NCBI GenBank assembly: GCA_937982665.1
Contig: CALJLD010000038.1
Coordinates: 1 to 10,069, forward strand
Direction of reading: 5' to 3'
Origin: an uncultured Planctomycetales bacterium
Lineage (GTDB): Bacteria > Planctomycetota > Planctomycetia > Pirellulales > S012-138
DNA: 10,069 nt
Position numbers and translations under genes: made by a program. Positions 1 to 6,709 of the stretch are shown here, piece by piece. Under the pieces are notes generated by a model that was given only the letters and a program-made list of their open reading frames with translations, searched no databases and was not told where the DNA came from. Position 1 is the first letter of the stretch. Every line of letters begins with the position of its first letter.

Positions 1-304
1 CGGCCATGGACCAGCCGAGATTCATGTTCATGCCGGCCAGATAGTCCATCCGGTCCGTGTAAGGAATCCACTGGCGATGGCTGAGGTTTTCGCCAATCTT
101 TTCTGCGCAGCGATGCAAATACCCAATGTGCGGCGTGACCTCGGAAACCACTTCGCCATCAGTCCGCAGCACCAGCCGCAATACGCCGTGCGTGCTGGGA
201 TGTTGCGGGCCCATGTTGACCAGCATTTCATCCGTGCGGACATCAAACTCGATGATCCGCTGATCATCTTTCAAGGCAGGGCGATCTTCCACATTGGATG
301 CCAT
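1..304 (-). CDS. nuoD: NADH-quinone oxidoreductase subunit D (NuoD), N-terminal part, cut by window edge
   Basis: Only the first 101 codons are visible; the gene runs off the left edge. The translation from the ATG at 302-304 contains the NuoD hallmark NMGPQHPSTHGVLRL (about residues 30-44), then PHIGYLHRCAEKIGE (59-72) and QWIPYTDRMDYLAGMN (79-94). The family is the 49-kDa subunit of respiratory complex I; it sits in the peripheral arm and with NuoB forms the quinone-binding cavity. The start is supported by AAGGA about 9 bases upstream. The gene lies 68 bp after nuoC and is presumably in the same operon. It is separate from nuoC, not the fused NuoCD form of enterobacteria. No defect is seen in the visible part. 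Confidence 0.96.
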   Translation of the reverse strand, partial: MASNVEDRPALKDDQRIIEFDVRTDEMLVNMGPQHPSTHGVLRLVLRTDGEVVSEVTPHIGYLHRCAEKIGENLSHRQWIPYTDRMDYLAGMNMNLGWSMA

Positions 305-372
305 GCGACCGGATTCCTTAAAGCGAAGCTACGCGAGGGAGGTAATTTGGTAGGCGAGTCTATTGGCGAAGT

Positions 373-903
373 TTACTTGCCGCGGATGCCGTGATACTCA
401 AGCGGCATCTCATAATCTCTGCGGAGCGGGTGCCCCACCCAATCTTCAGGGCAAAGGATCCTGCGCAGGTTGGGATGCCCAGTGAACCGCACACCGCTTA
501 GGTCATAGACTTCGCGTTCGTGCCAATCGGCTGTGCTCCACACGCCTGAGACCGAAGGCACTTCCGGAATCTCGCCTTCCTTGTCGTCTTTCCAGCGCGG
601 CAAAATGACTTTCACCACCAGGCTGGCTTTGTGAGGGATGCTCCACAAGTGATAGACCACTTCCAGGTGCGGATCCCAACCGGTCTTGGCGGCCTTCTTC
701 TCATCCGGTTCGAAGTAGTCCACGCCTGAGATGCAATTCAAGTAGTTGAATCGCAAGTCGCTCTCATCGCGGAGGTACGTGCAAACGTCGACCAAAGATT
801 CCGGCGCGACTTCAATCCACGGATCAACGGCTTCAAAATTCGCACCGGTGATCCCCTCGCCAAACTGCTTTTTCAGCCGGTCCAGAAAATCTTGTCCACT
901 CAT
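373..903 (-). CDS. nuoC: NADH-quinone oxidoreductase subunit C (NuoC)
   Basis: The 176-residue product is the 30-kDa subunit of complex I, part of the peripheral arm on the cytoplasmic face. The family signature occupies about residues 127-163: WHEREVYDL, then GVRFTGHPNLRRIL, then PEDWVGHPLRRDY. The usual F of DLFG is S here, a mild deviation. The N-terminal half has the expected EVVYHLWS strand (81-88). Length is normal for a stand-alone NuoC. No clear Shine-Dalgarno site precedes the ATG at 901-903, so the start rests on family length. Neighbours are nuoD 68 bp downstream and nuoA 83 bp upstream; nuoB, normally between A and C, is not there. Confidence 0.95.
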   Translation of the reverse strand: MSGQDFLDRLKKQFGEGITGANFEAVDPWIEVAPESLVDVCTYLRDESDLRFNYLNCISGVDYFEPDEKKAAKTGWDPHLEVVYHLWSIPHKASLVVKVILPRWKDDKEGEIPEVPSVSGVWSTADWHEREVYDLSGVRFTGHPNLRRILCPEDWVGHPLRRDYEMPLEYHGIRGK

Positions 904-986
904 GGAACGTCAATCAGCGAGAATGGTTGTGGTTGCAAAAAAAGAAGCAGCTATCGCCCTGAGCGAGAGTTCTACGCGCACTGTAA

Positions 987-1589
987 CTAACCCGCCAGGG
1001 CCTCTTGCGAGTGACCTTCCGGCAAGGGCGGACCACGCTTGCCGGCAGCCTTGGCTTTATGCATGTCCTGCATCGCGCGGACCCAATCCAAATCGCCGCG
1101 CTTCCACACATAGGCAAAGCCAACCAACAGCACGCCAAAGAAGAATCCAATATCGGCCAGGCTGAACAGTCCCAACTGGCTGGCGCTTTCTTGAATTGCG
1201 GCCGCACCATCGTTGGCGATGGTTGGTGCGTTCTCCGGGGCCACGCCCCACTCGGCATGGACGCCAGTGATCATCTCATCCGCGTTCGCGCTTTGGTACA
1301 CGCGCTCATCGGCCAGATTGTTGGCTTTGCCGAAGACGGTCGCCCAGGGAAAGAAGAATGCGATCTCAACGTCGAAGATGAGAAACAGCAGCGCCACAAC
1401 GTAGAAGCGGAGGTCAAACTGCACAAAGCTCGACCCAATTGTCGGCTCGCCGCACTCATAGATATCGCGCTTGGCATCGCTGTCATCGCGCGGCCGCAGC
1501 AATCGGCCCACGCATAGCGTGACAAAAACAAACAGGAAACCCACCGTGACAAACAGCGCCAGGTAGGCGACGACATGGGTCGTGCTCAT
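987..1589 (-). CDS. nuoA: NADH-quinone oxidoreductase subunit A (NuoA) with a long TM2-TM3 insertion
   Basis: NuoA is a three-helix membrane subunit of complex I next to the quinone site. Helix 1 is about residues 6-29; the conserved loop follows with YECGEPTIGSSF (44-55); helix 2 begins with RFYVVALLFLIFDVE (61-75) and ends in FFFPWA; helix 3 is about 143-162 and is followed by YVWKRGDLDW, a typical NuoA end. The product is 200 residues, longer than the roughly 120-150 usual for the family. The extra length is a ~50-residue hydrophilic stretch (about 88-142) between helices 2 and 3, on the periplasmic side by NuoA topology, plus a basic tail. GGAAGAG just before the ATG at 1587-1589 supports the start. 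It is the first visible gene of the nuo operon. Confidence 0.94.
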   Translation of the reverse strand: MSTTHVVAYLALFVTVGFLFVFVTLCVGRLLRPRDDSDAKRDIYECGEPTIGSSFVQFDLRFYVVALLFLIFDVEIAFFFPWATVFGKANNLADERVYQSANADEMITGVHAEWGVAPENAPTIANDGAAAIQESASQLGLFSLADIGFFFGVLLVGFAYVWKRGDLDWVRAMQDMHKAKAAGKRGPPLPEGHSQEALAG

Positions 1590-1879
1590 ATTCTCTTCCG
1601 AGACACGGTCCTATCCGGGAAATGACGGGCGGAATTGCCAGTATTCTAAGAGGTTTGATCCCGCTGCGGAAGTGCCGCAAAGCGTGATTCTGGCAGGGAT
1701 TTGCGCAGTCAGAGGCGAGGCTGAACTACCGTTGCGCAGTCCGTCACTGTTGCCAAGAGCTGCCGTCGCGCGGATCCATTGCCTGCGTGAATCCAAAGGC
1801 GAGGGAGCTGCGAATCCGCAGGCAAGCGCTGGGACGACATTGTTGAGGAGAAAACCGCCAAACCTCCGGAGATTACAGG
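1590..1879. other. Intergenic region upstream of nuoA, with repeats; no gene seen
   Basis: I see no convincing gene in these 290 bases. The region should hold the nuo promoter. On the minus strand a TAGAAT box (plus-strand ATTCTA at 1643-1648) is a possible -10 element with only a weak -35 (TTCCGC, 17-bp spacer). Two exact copies of TTGCGCAGTC lie at 1701-1710 and 1732-1741, 31 bp apart. An inverted pair GCCTGCG (1781-1787) and CGCAGGC (1817-1823) could fold with a 29-base loop, and a small TGCGG/CCGCA hairpin lies near 1665. Any of these may be regulatory or chance. Confidence 0.35.
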
Positions 1880-1981
1880 ATGCTCGGTGTTACAAAGTTG
1901 CTAATCGGCGCAGTCGCCGTTCTTTCAACCGCCCTAACCGCCTGCCTGTGGGCGACGGACACGGGCCTTCACAACTGCTGA
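1880..1981 (+). CDS. Tiny hydrophobic protein, 33 residues, function unknown
   Basis: The 33-residue reading frame starts at ATG 1880 with GGAG at 1868-1871, eight bases upstream, a well-placed ribosome-binding site. The product is one hydrophobic segment (KLLIGAVAVLSTALTACLWA, about residues 6-25) with a short tail ending in LHNC. It may be a single membrane helix or a small signal-peptide or lipoprotein-like peptide (LTAC resembles a lipobox, but few residues would follow it). Its TGA stop at 1979-1981 directly abuts the GTG at 1982 that can start the next ORF, which suggests translational coupling. I do not recognise the family. It could be chance, but the ribosome site, the coupling and the downstream terminator argue for a gene. 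Confidence 0.5.
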   Translation: MLGVTKLLIGAVAVLSTALTACLWATDTGLHNC

Positions 1982-2173
1982 GTGACGACCATGCCGCCTC
2001 GTGAAGGCGTCTCGCTGGACGACCCCATGGTTTACAACGTCGGGCTGGGTTCAACGATGTTTCTTTGGGCGTTCGTATTCGCGCTGCGGTTTTTCCCGCG
2101 AAGGAAAAGCGCCGATGCACCCACGGAGCAGGATGCGTCAACGGACATTGTTTCCGAGGACGGCCCGCTGTAA
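1982..2173 (+). CDS. Small single-helix membrane protein, 63 residues (or 60 from ATG 1991), function unknown
   Basis: Reading from GTG 1982 gives MTTMPPREG; the ATG at 1991 is an equally possible start. The order is a short polar N-terminus with SLDDPMVYNVG (about 11-21), one membrane helix (GSTMFLWAFVFALRFF, about 23-38), a basic RRK stop-transfer cluster and an acidic C-terminal tail (TEQDASTDIVSEDG). By the positive-inside rule the tail is likely cytoplasmic. No strong ribosome site precedes it, which fits coupling to the 33-residue ORF that ends immediately before it. A terminator-like hairpin begins 28 bases after the stop. The family is not recognised. The gene diverges from nuoA, but nothing shows a link to respiration. 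Confidence 0.6.
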   Translation: MTTMPPREGVSLDDPMVYNVGLGSTMFLWAFVFALRFFPRRKSADAPTEQDASTDIVSEDGPL

Positions 2174-2200
2174 CAACTGCCTTGCTCGTGACACAGGTCC

Positions 2201-2226
2201 ACAGCTGCGGACGCCCGAGCTGTTTT
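2201..2226 (+). terminator. Candidate intrinsic terminator after the small membrane ORFs
   Basis: ACAGCT (2201-2206) pairs with AGCTGT (2218-2223); after one bulged G an inner CGG/CCG extends the stem around an ACGC loop. It is followed by TTT (2224-2226), a short U run. A second hairpin, CAGCC (2237-2241) with GGCTG (2251-2255), lies just beyond and could serve the converging minus-strand methyltransferase gene. Confidence 0.5.
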
Positions 2227-2318
2227 AGCGCGTCCACAGCCGACCAACCTGGCTGCGGAAGTTGTTGATTTCACAATTAGTGCGCAAATTCCAGGGGATG
2301 TAAGCTTCGCTTGGTTCG

Positions 2319-3194
2319 CTACTGATGAGAGGTTGCCCTGACGAAGTTGCCTGCCATCAACCTTCGACCATCCGCGGCTTTGATTTCCAGGCAGCCGGAG
2401 CTGAGTTCGTCAAACTGGTCCGCGCCGGGTGTTTCTCGGAGCAACTGCTCAAGGCGTTTCGAGTTGAACTCAGGCGTGTGAGCGGTCAGCAACAAAAAGC
2501 TCAGACCATCGCCGCCAAGTTCAAGGCAATTTGCCAAGAGCGGAGCAAGGTGTTGTTCAATTTTCCAAATTCGCTTTCCGCCGCCATGACCGTAGCTGGG
2601 CGGATCAAGAATGATTCCGTCATAGGAGTTGCCGCGGCGGAGTTCACGCTCCACAAAGCGCGTCGCATCTTCCACAAGCCAGCGAATGGGCGCTGCTTCA
2701 AGGTTGGACTGCGCGGCATTCTCGCGCGCCCAATTGACCACGCTTTGGCTGGAATCCACATGGGCAACTTCTCCGCCTGCGGACGCTGCCGCCAGCGTGC
2801 TGCCGCCGGTATAGGCAAAGAGATTCAGCACGCGGGGAGGGCGTTGATGCTTCGATTGAAACGCGCGAACTTGTTCGTCGATCCAACTCCAATTCTCGGC
2901 CTGTTCCGGGAAGACTCCGACCTGACCGGAGGGGGCAAGTCGCAGGCTCAGCGCAAAATCCGCAAAGTTAATGTTCCCAATTGAAGCCGAAGCATCGTTG
3001 AGGCTGCCGTTGAGAATCGTCCATTGCCCTGCGGCGGCACGTTCCCCCTCGTAACGGGCGTCCACCTGCTGCCAAAGGTCAGCATCACCTTTGACGAGTT
3101 CCTCAGTTCCGGGCGCTGGCCGATCCAAAAGCCAACTGCCCAAACGCTCAAGACGACGCCCATCGCCAAAATCGAGGAGTTGATAATCTTCCAT
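2319..3194 (-). CDS. Class I SAM-dependent methyltransferase, RlmI/RlmK-like
   Basis: The 291-residue product has a short N-terminal beta domain (about 1-110) and a Rossmann methyltransferase fold. The SAM-binding motif I is VLNLFAYTGGSTLAA (122-136); the acidic loop after strand 2 reads HVDSS (145-149), followed by VVNWARENA (152-160); the catalytic-type motif IV is DPPSYGHG (197-204). This pattern belongs to the family that includes the 23S rRNA methyltransferases RlmI and RlmK. The N-terminal PUA RNA-binding domain of RlmI is absent, so the exact substrate is open; an rRNA base is the best guess. The ATG at 3192-3194 has no evident ribosome site. The gene stands alone on its strand, between two plus-strand small genes. 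Confidence 0.85.
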   Translation of the reverse strand: MEDYQLLDFGDGRRLERLGSWLLDRPAPGTEELVKGDADLWQQVDARYEGERAAAGQWTILNGSLNDASASIGNINFADFALSLRLAPSGQVGVFPEQAENWSWIDEQVRAFQSKHQRPPRVLNLFAYTGGSTLAAASAGGEVAHVDSSQSVVNWARENAAQSNLEAAPIRWLVEDATRFVERELRRGNSYDGIILDPPSYGHGGGKRIWKIEQHLAPLLANCLELGGDGLSFLLLTAHTPEFNSKRLEQLLRETPGADQFDELSSGCLEIKAADGRRLMAGNFVRATSHQ

Positions 3195-3368
3195 AGGTTT
3201 ACATTTTCACGACTTCTTCACGATTCGCCATGTTGTGTCTTCACTCCAGTTTGCTCGATTACGCAAGCTGCGCAGACTGCTCTGGGCATTGGTTTCAAAG
3301 ACCATTGGCTGCGGAGACGTTGACTACGGATTACTCATCTTTGCTTTGTTCTTTTTTGGAGATGCAAC

Positions 3369-3677
3369 ATGAAGACGTTTTGGAAGAGTGAAGAAGGGTT
3401 CGCCTTCTCCACGGAGATGATTGTTGTTTTGACGATTGTAATTTGCGGTACGATCGCTGCCTGGACCAGCCTGCGTGAAGCCGTGGTGACAGAGATGGCC
3501 GATGTTGGCGCCGCGGTTGCGTCGCTGAATCAATCGTATTTGTTTACTGGCGCTTCCAGCCACAGCAGCGCCTGCTCCGGCAGCATTTTTATCGATACTG
3601 CCGACTTCTGCGATGAAGCTGGCGATTTCGGCGAACGCTGCATCACGGTCGGCGTCGGCCCCGTTGGCCCTGGCTAG
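3369..3677 (+). CDS. Pilin-like (Flp/type IV-like) small secreted or membrane protein, planctomycete type
   Basis: The 102-residue product begins MKTFWKSEEG, then FAFSTE, then a hydrophobic helix (MIVVLTIVICGTIAAW, about 17-32), then an amphipathic segment with REAVVTEMADVGAAVASLNQSY (36-57). This is the layout of Flp or type IV pilins: short basic leader, Gly before the cut, Glu near the start of the mature helix. If the cut follows Gly10, Glu is at +6, not the canonical +5. From memory, planctomycetes carry many such proteins with NQSY and a C-terminal DFCD (here 79-82). GGAG at 3358-3361, seven bases before the ATG, supports the start. No prepilin peptidase or Tad secretion genes are nearby. 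The assembly role is inferred. Confidence 0.7.
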   Translation: MKTFWKSEEGFAFSTEMIVVLTIVICGTIAAWTSLREAVVTEMADVGAAVASLNQSYLFTGASSHSSACSGSIFIDTADFCDEAGDFGERCITVGVGPVGPG

Positions 3678-3692
3678 CGCTGAATAAGATTG

Positions 3693-3758
3693 GATGCCCC
3701 TTTTGGCATCTGCAGCAAGTCACTCCTCGGCTGGCGCGTTCAGCCGGGGTTTCTTCTT
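3693..3758 (+). terminator. Intrinsic terminator after the pilin-like gene
   Basis: Two hairpins follow the stop. The first is GATGCC (3693-3698) with GGCATC (3705-3710). The second is stronger: CCTCGGCTG (3725-3733) with CAGCCGGGG (3741-3749), nine pairs with one G-T and a 7-base loop, followed directly by a T-rich run (TTTCTTCTT from 3750). It ends just before the stop of the converging minus-strand gene at 3767. Confidence 0.75.
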
Positions 3759-3766
3759 GCGCGCTT

Positions 3767-4903
3767 TTATTCCTTGGCAAGCCGCAACTCGGCCAGCACA
3801 GCCTTGTGATCCGAGAGTTCATCTTCGAGCGTTGTGTAACTTGCGAACTCCAGTTCCGGCGAGATCAGAATCCAGTCAATTCGTTTGCCGGTCAGCGCGA
3901 ACGTTGACAAGTCAGAAGATTCTGGCTGGAAGACCTTCAAATTCAGCCCATCAATAAGTTCAACAAGTGCCGAACGGCGACCGCTTAAATCGCAGTTGAA
4001 ATCGCCCATCACAATCAACGGTCGCGATCTCGGCATCAGTTCCGCGATCATCTGCTGCGCTTGCCGCTTGCGGTTGGCCGAAAGTGAAAAATCCAGGTGA
4101 ACGCTGACGACGTCTATTTGGATGCCACTGTCCTGACCATCCGTGCCCGGCCAGGAGATTGTGGTCAACAGATATCCTTTGGGCATCAACGGCGGCAGCG
4201 GATCAAAAGGATGGCTCTCCGCACGATCGAGTTCCGGTTGGGAGAGCATCGCTGTTCCGTAACTCAACCGCCAGGCTCTGACGTGTTCCGCTCTGGCAAA
4301 TGAAGGGAAGGCGGCCTGCTCAGCAAGGAAGGCAACGTGATCAAATCCACCGCTCCAAACCGAAGGCCCATCTGCCTCCTGCAATGCAACGACCGTTGGT
4401 GACTCACGTCTCAGCATCTCGGCCACATTCGACAGATTCTGCCGAATGGTCACCTCGGATTGCATCGCTTGATGAAATCCATTGGCGCGACCGTGCGCGA
4501 GGTTGAGCGTCAAGACCTTAAGCGTCGTTCGGTCAGGCATTTCGTTTGCCGGAGGACTGTTATGAGCTGCCGACGGGCGTTGTTGCGTTATCGCGTCATC
4601 CTTTGCCCCGGACGCAAAGATCGTAAATATGAAAGCCACTGCAGCGAACTGGGAAAAGCCACGCGTCGTCCAAACGAAAATGGCTCGGCTAACTTTGGCT
4701 GCGAACTTACCCTTTTGCTTCCCGGGGCCCGGAAGGAAAAAGAGCATTACAACACACAATAGGGCCGGAGCGAGCCAGATTCGGTAGTCAACTGCTTTCC
4801 ACCACATGACGACGCATGGAGCCAACAGCAGCGATATCGCCAGTAGCCGAGCCTTCAGACTCAGTGCTCTCCAATGTTTCGACAAGCTTTGAGTGTTGAC
4901 CAC
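3767..4903 (-). CDS. Membrane-anchored endonuclease/exonuclease/phosphatase (EEP) family protein
   Basis: The 378-residue product has three likely membrane helices (about 20-36, 41-57 and 84-99) followed by an EEP catalytic domain (about 127-376). Visible motifs are LTLNLAHG (131-138, metal/phosphate site Asn134), ALQEAD (173-178, metal-binding Glu176), SVHLDF (267-272, His269), MGDFNCD (299-305, Asp301 and Asn303), RIDWILIS (341-348, Asp343) and LSDHKAVLAEL (363-373, general-base pair Asp365-His366). The full catalytic set is present, so it should be active. The family hydrolyses phosphodiesters or phosphates in nucleic acids, inositol phosphates or sphingolipids; the substrate cannot be told here. 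The start is GTG 4903, supported by GAGGG five bases upstream. With three helices the catalytic domain may lie outside the cytoplasm, but orientation is not certain. Confidence 0.85.
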   Translation of the reverse strand: MVNTQSLSKHWRALSLKARLLAISLLLAPCVVMWWKAVDYRIWLAPALLCVVMLFFLPGPGKQKGKFAAKVSRAIFVWTTRGFSQFAAVAFIFTIFASGAKDDAITQQRPSAAHNSPPANEMPDRTTLKVLTLNLAHGRANGFHQAMQSEVTIRQNLSNVAEMLRRESPTVVALQEADGPSVWSGGFDHVAFLAEQAAFPSFARAEHVRAWRLSYGTAMLSQPELDRAESHPFDPLPPLMPKGYLLTTISWPGTDGQDSGIQIDVVSVHLDFSLSANRKRQAQQMIAELMPRSRPLIVMGDFNCDLSGRRSALVELIDGLNLKVFQPESSDLSTFALTGKRIDWILISPELEFASYTTLEDELSDHKAVLAELRLAKE

Positions 4904-4948
4904 GAGTCCCTCGCCAAACCTACGATCCGGAACGGCTTTGAAGCGAAC

Positions 4949-4982
4949 CTCAAGCGGTGCGCTGCCAAATTATTCGCTTGAG
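4949..4982. repeat. Perfect 8-bp inverted repeat between two minus-strand genes
   Basis: CTCAAGCG (4949-4956) and CGCTTGAG (4975-4982) are exact inverse copies around an 18-base spacer. The repeat lies between the stop of the hydrolase gene and the start of the EEP gene. It could form a hairpin on the minus-strand transcript, but no T run follows, so it is not a standard intrinsic terminator; an operator or mRNA-processing role is equally possible. Confidence 0.45.
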
Positions 4983-5008
4983 TCCGGATTCTGGCTACCA
5001 AGACTGGG

Positions 5009-6061
5009 TCACTGGTTGGATCCGTCACCTTTGTCGAGATGGCCATCAAGGAAATCGAGTGCCGCCTTAAGCGCGTCCATATCCATGGCCGCGGCGATGT
5101 GTCCCGCGCCTTCGACAACGTGGATCTCATTCTCGACGCCGGCCTTCTTCAATTCGGCCATCATTTCTTTTGGGCTGGACAGATTGACCAACTCATCGCT
5201 CTCGCCATGGAAGAAGAACATGGGACAAGCTTCCTTCGTCACAAACGCGGCTGGGGAAGCCGCATTGTAGCTTTCCGCTTTTTCGCCAGGTGTGCCGCCC
5301 AACCAAAAGGCCAAGCCCTGCATGTTCGCGGGAAGCCCACGGAAATCGCAAGGAGCACCACCGGGGGCGACGGCTCGCAGGCGGATCAAGGACTCGCCGG
5401 CAACTTCTCCATTCGTGCCGTTTGTCGCATCAACCACGGCATCCGCGTCATCCGATACTTGAGCGTTGTCCACTGCGATCGAAACTCCTTGCGTTCCCAG
5501 CAAGGCAACAAGATGTCCTCCGGCGGAGTAGCCAATCGCCCCCAATCGCTCGGGATCGACGCTGTACTTTTCCGCGTTGGCGACAATAAACCGCACGGCT
5601 TCGCGGCAGTCGTCAATTTGTGCGGGGAAAATATGATCGGGAGCCAGGCGATAGTTAATCGCGAATGCGACATGACCTCGCGAGGCGATCTCGCGGGCGT
5701 ACGCCATCAACTGGGCTTTGCTACCGCTGCGCCACGCTCCCCCGTGCACAACCAGAACGGCAGCATGCGGGCCTTCTGTCTTGGGCTGATAGACGTCCAG
5801 CAGAAGCTTGTCCTCGCCGCGCTCAGCGTAAACCACATCGCGCTCGACCGTCACATTCTGGCGTCCAATGAACTCGCGCAAGCGTTCGCGAAGTTGTTGA
5901 TTAACCTCGCGAGCCGTTTCCATCTCCGCGACGTCTGACGACTGCCAACCAGGCGCAGCCATCGCGCCCAAGGAAGTGGCACCCTGCGAATTGGACGAAG
6001 TGGAATCGTTTGCCGCCATAGCTAAGCCAACAGCCAGGAAGAAAATCAAAACGCGCGACAT
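5009..6061 (-). CDS. Exported alpha/beta hydrolase, BD-FAE/carboxylesterase type
   Basis: From the ATG at 6059-6061 the product is 350 residues, with a signal peptide (RVLIFFLAVGLAMAA, about 3-17). This start is preferred over an upstream in-frame ATG at 6148 because it places the signal peptide at the N-terminus and has AAGG about eight bases upstream. The hydrolase core follows: YAERGEDKLLLDVYQP (78-93), oxyanion-hole HGGAW (106-110), nucleophile elbow GYSAGG (177-182, Ser179), acid in HGESDELV (285-292, Asp289) and base in EGAGH (317-321, His321). This is a complete Ser-Asp-His triad of the esterase/lipase group that includes acetyl-xylan and feruloyl esterase-like enzymes. An acidic, low-complexity insert (about 195-224) separates nucleophile and acid. 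Probable role: periplasmic or secreted ester hydrolysis, perhaps of polysaccharide acetyl groups (inferred). Confidence 0.87.
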   Translation of the reverse strand: MSRVLIFFLAVGLAMAANDSTSSNSQGATSLGAMAAPGWQSSDVAEMETAREVNQQLRERLREFIGRQNVTVERDVVYAERGEDKLLLDVYQPKTEGPHAAVLVVHGGAWRSGSKAQLMAYAREIASRGHVAFAINYRLAPDHIFPAQIDDCREAVRFIVANAEKYSVDPERLGAIGYSAGGHLVALLGTQGVSIAVDNAQVSDDADAVVDATNGTNGEVAGESLIRLRAVAPGGAPCDFRGLPANMQGLAFWLGGTPGEKAESYNAASPAAFVTKEACPMFFFHGESDELVNLSSPKEMMAELKKAGVENEIHVVEGAGHIAAAMDMDALKAALDFLDGHLDKGDGSNQ

Positions 6062-6235
6062 GGGAAGTCCCTTGGGAATGAATGGTCGCTGATGTGTTGT
6101 GTTGTTCTCGGGTGTATCTGTGCGAGGGCTTTTCTTAGCCCAAGGCAATCATACCGCGCCGGCCGACACGGTTCCGCATGATTGGTGACAGGAGCTCCGA
6201 AGGGAGAATTGTCGATGCGTCGCCTGACCCACCGG

Positions 6236-6691
6236 CTATTGGCATTCGCCGTATTTCTTTTCCAGCGATGTGATCTTGTCGACACGGTTTTGATGGCGAC
6301 CTCCATCAAAGCCAGTTTCCAGCCAGACGCGGATCATGTCTTCAATGGGATTCTTCCCAATACGATCCGCTGACAAACACATCACATTCAGGTCGTTATG
6401 ACGACGGCTCATCTCAGCGGACAGCTCGTCATGACAAGTGGCCGCGCGAATGCCGGGGACTTTATTGGCGGCAATGCACATCCCCAAACCGGACCCACAA
6501 ATCAGGATGCCACGGTCGGCCTCGCCGGATGCCACACGCGTGGCGACCGCCTCGGCAAAGTCCGGGTAGTCCACGCTATCGGCGCTGTTTGGACCCAGAT
6601 CCACCGTTTCATGGCCCCATTGCTGAAGCTGATCAATGATTCGGGTTTTTAGCGCGAATCCGCGATGATCGCCCCCTAGAGCTATCCGCAT
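6236..6691 (-). CDS. rpiB: Ribose-5-phosphate isomerase B
   Basis: The 151-residue product matches RpiB (LacA/RpiB family), which interconverts ribose 5-phosphate and ribulose 5-phosphate in the pentose phosphate pathway. Motifs are GGDHRGFALK (6-15), SVDYPDFAEAVA (39-50), RGILICGSGLGMCIAANK (60-77; Cys65 is the catalytic base and Ser67 stands where many have Thr) and AEMSRRHNDLNV (92-103; His98 is the expected catalytic His). Length is normal. GGGGGAT lies a few bases before the ATG at 6691. It follows the TsaC-phosphatase fusion gene after 18 bp, so the two are almost certainly co-transcribed, as their separate homologues are in Bacillus subtilis (ywlC, ywlE, ywlF). Confidence 0.95.
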   Translation of the reverse strand: MRIALGGDHRGFALKTRIIDQLQQWGHETVDLGPNSADSVDYPDFAEAVATRVASGEADRGILICGSGLGMCIAANKVPGIRAATCHDELSAEMSRRHNDLNVMCLSADRIGKNPIEDMIRVWLETGFDGGRHQNRVDKITSLEKKYGECQ

Positions 6692-6709
6692 TGTCGATCC
6701 CCCGTGAGG

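Noticed and set aside
1582..2004. 140-residue plus-strand ORF across the region upstream of nuoA
   Set aside because: The product is R/P/S-rich without motifs, and it overlaps in another frame the 33-residue ORF that has a ribosome-binding site.
2325..2984. 219-residue plus-strand ORF opposite the methyltransferase gene
   Set aside because: The minus strand carries clear SAM-binding and DPPSYG motifs; the plus-strand product has no recognisable domain.
3320..3350. TTGACT at 3320-3325 as a -35 box for the pilin-like gene
   Set aside because: No acceptable -10 box lies 16-18 bases downstream.
5039..5938. 299-residue plus-strand ORF opposite the alpha/beta hydrolase gene
   Set aside because: It is antisense to a gene with a full catalytic triad and signal peptide, and its translation shows no family motif. 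Long antisense ORFs are common in GC-moderate genomes.
6062..6148. N-terminal extension of the hydrolase from an upstream in-frame ATG
   Set aside because: The extension would bury the signal peptide 29 residues inside the protein; the internal ATG has a good ribosome-binding site.
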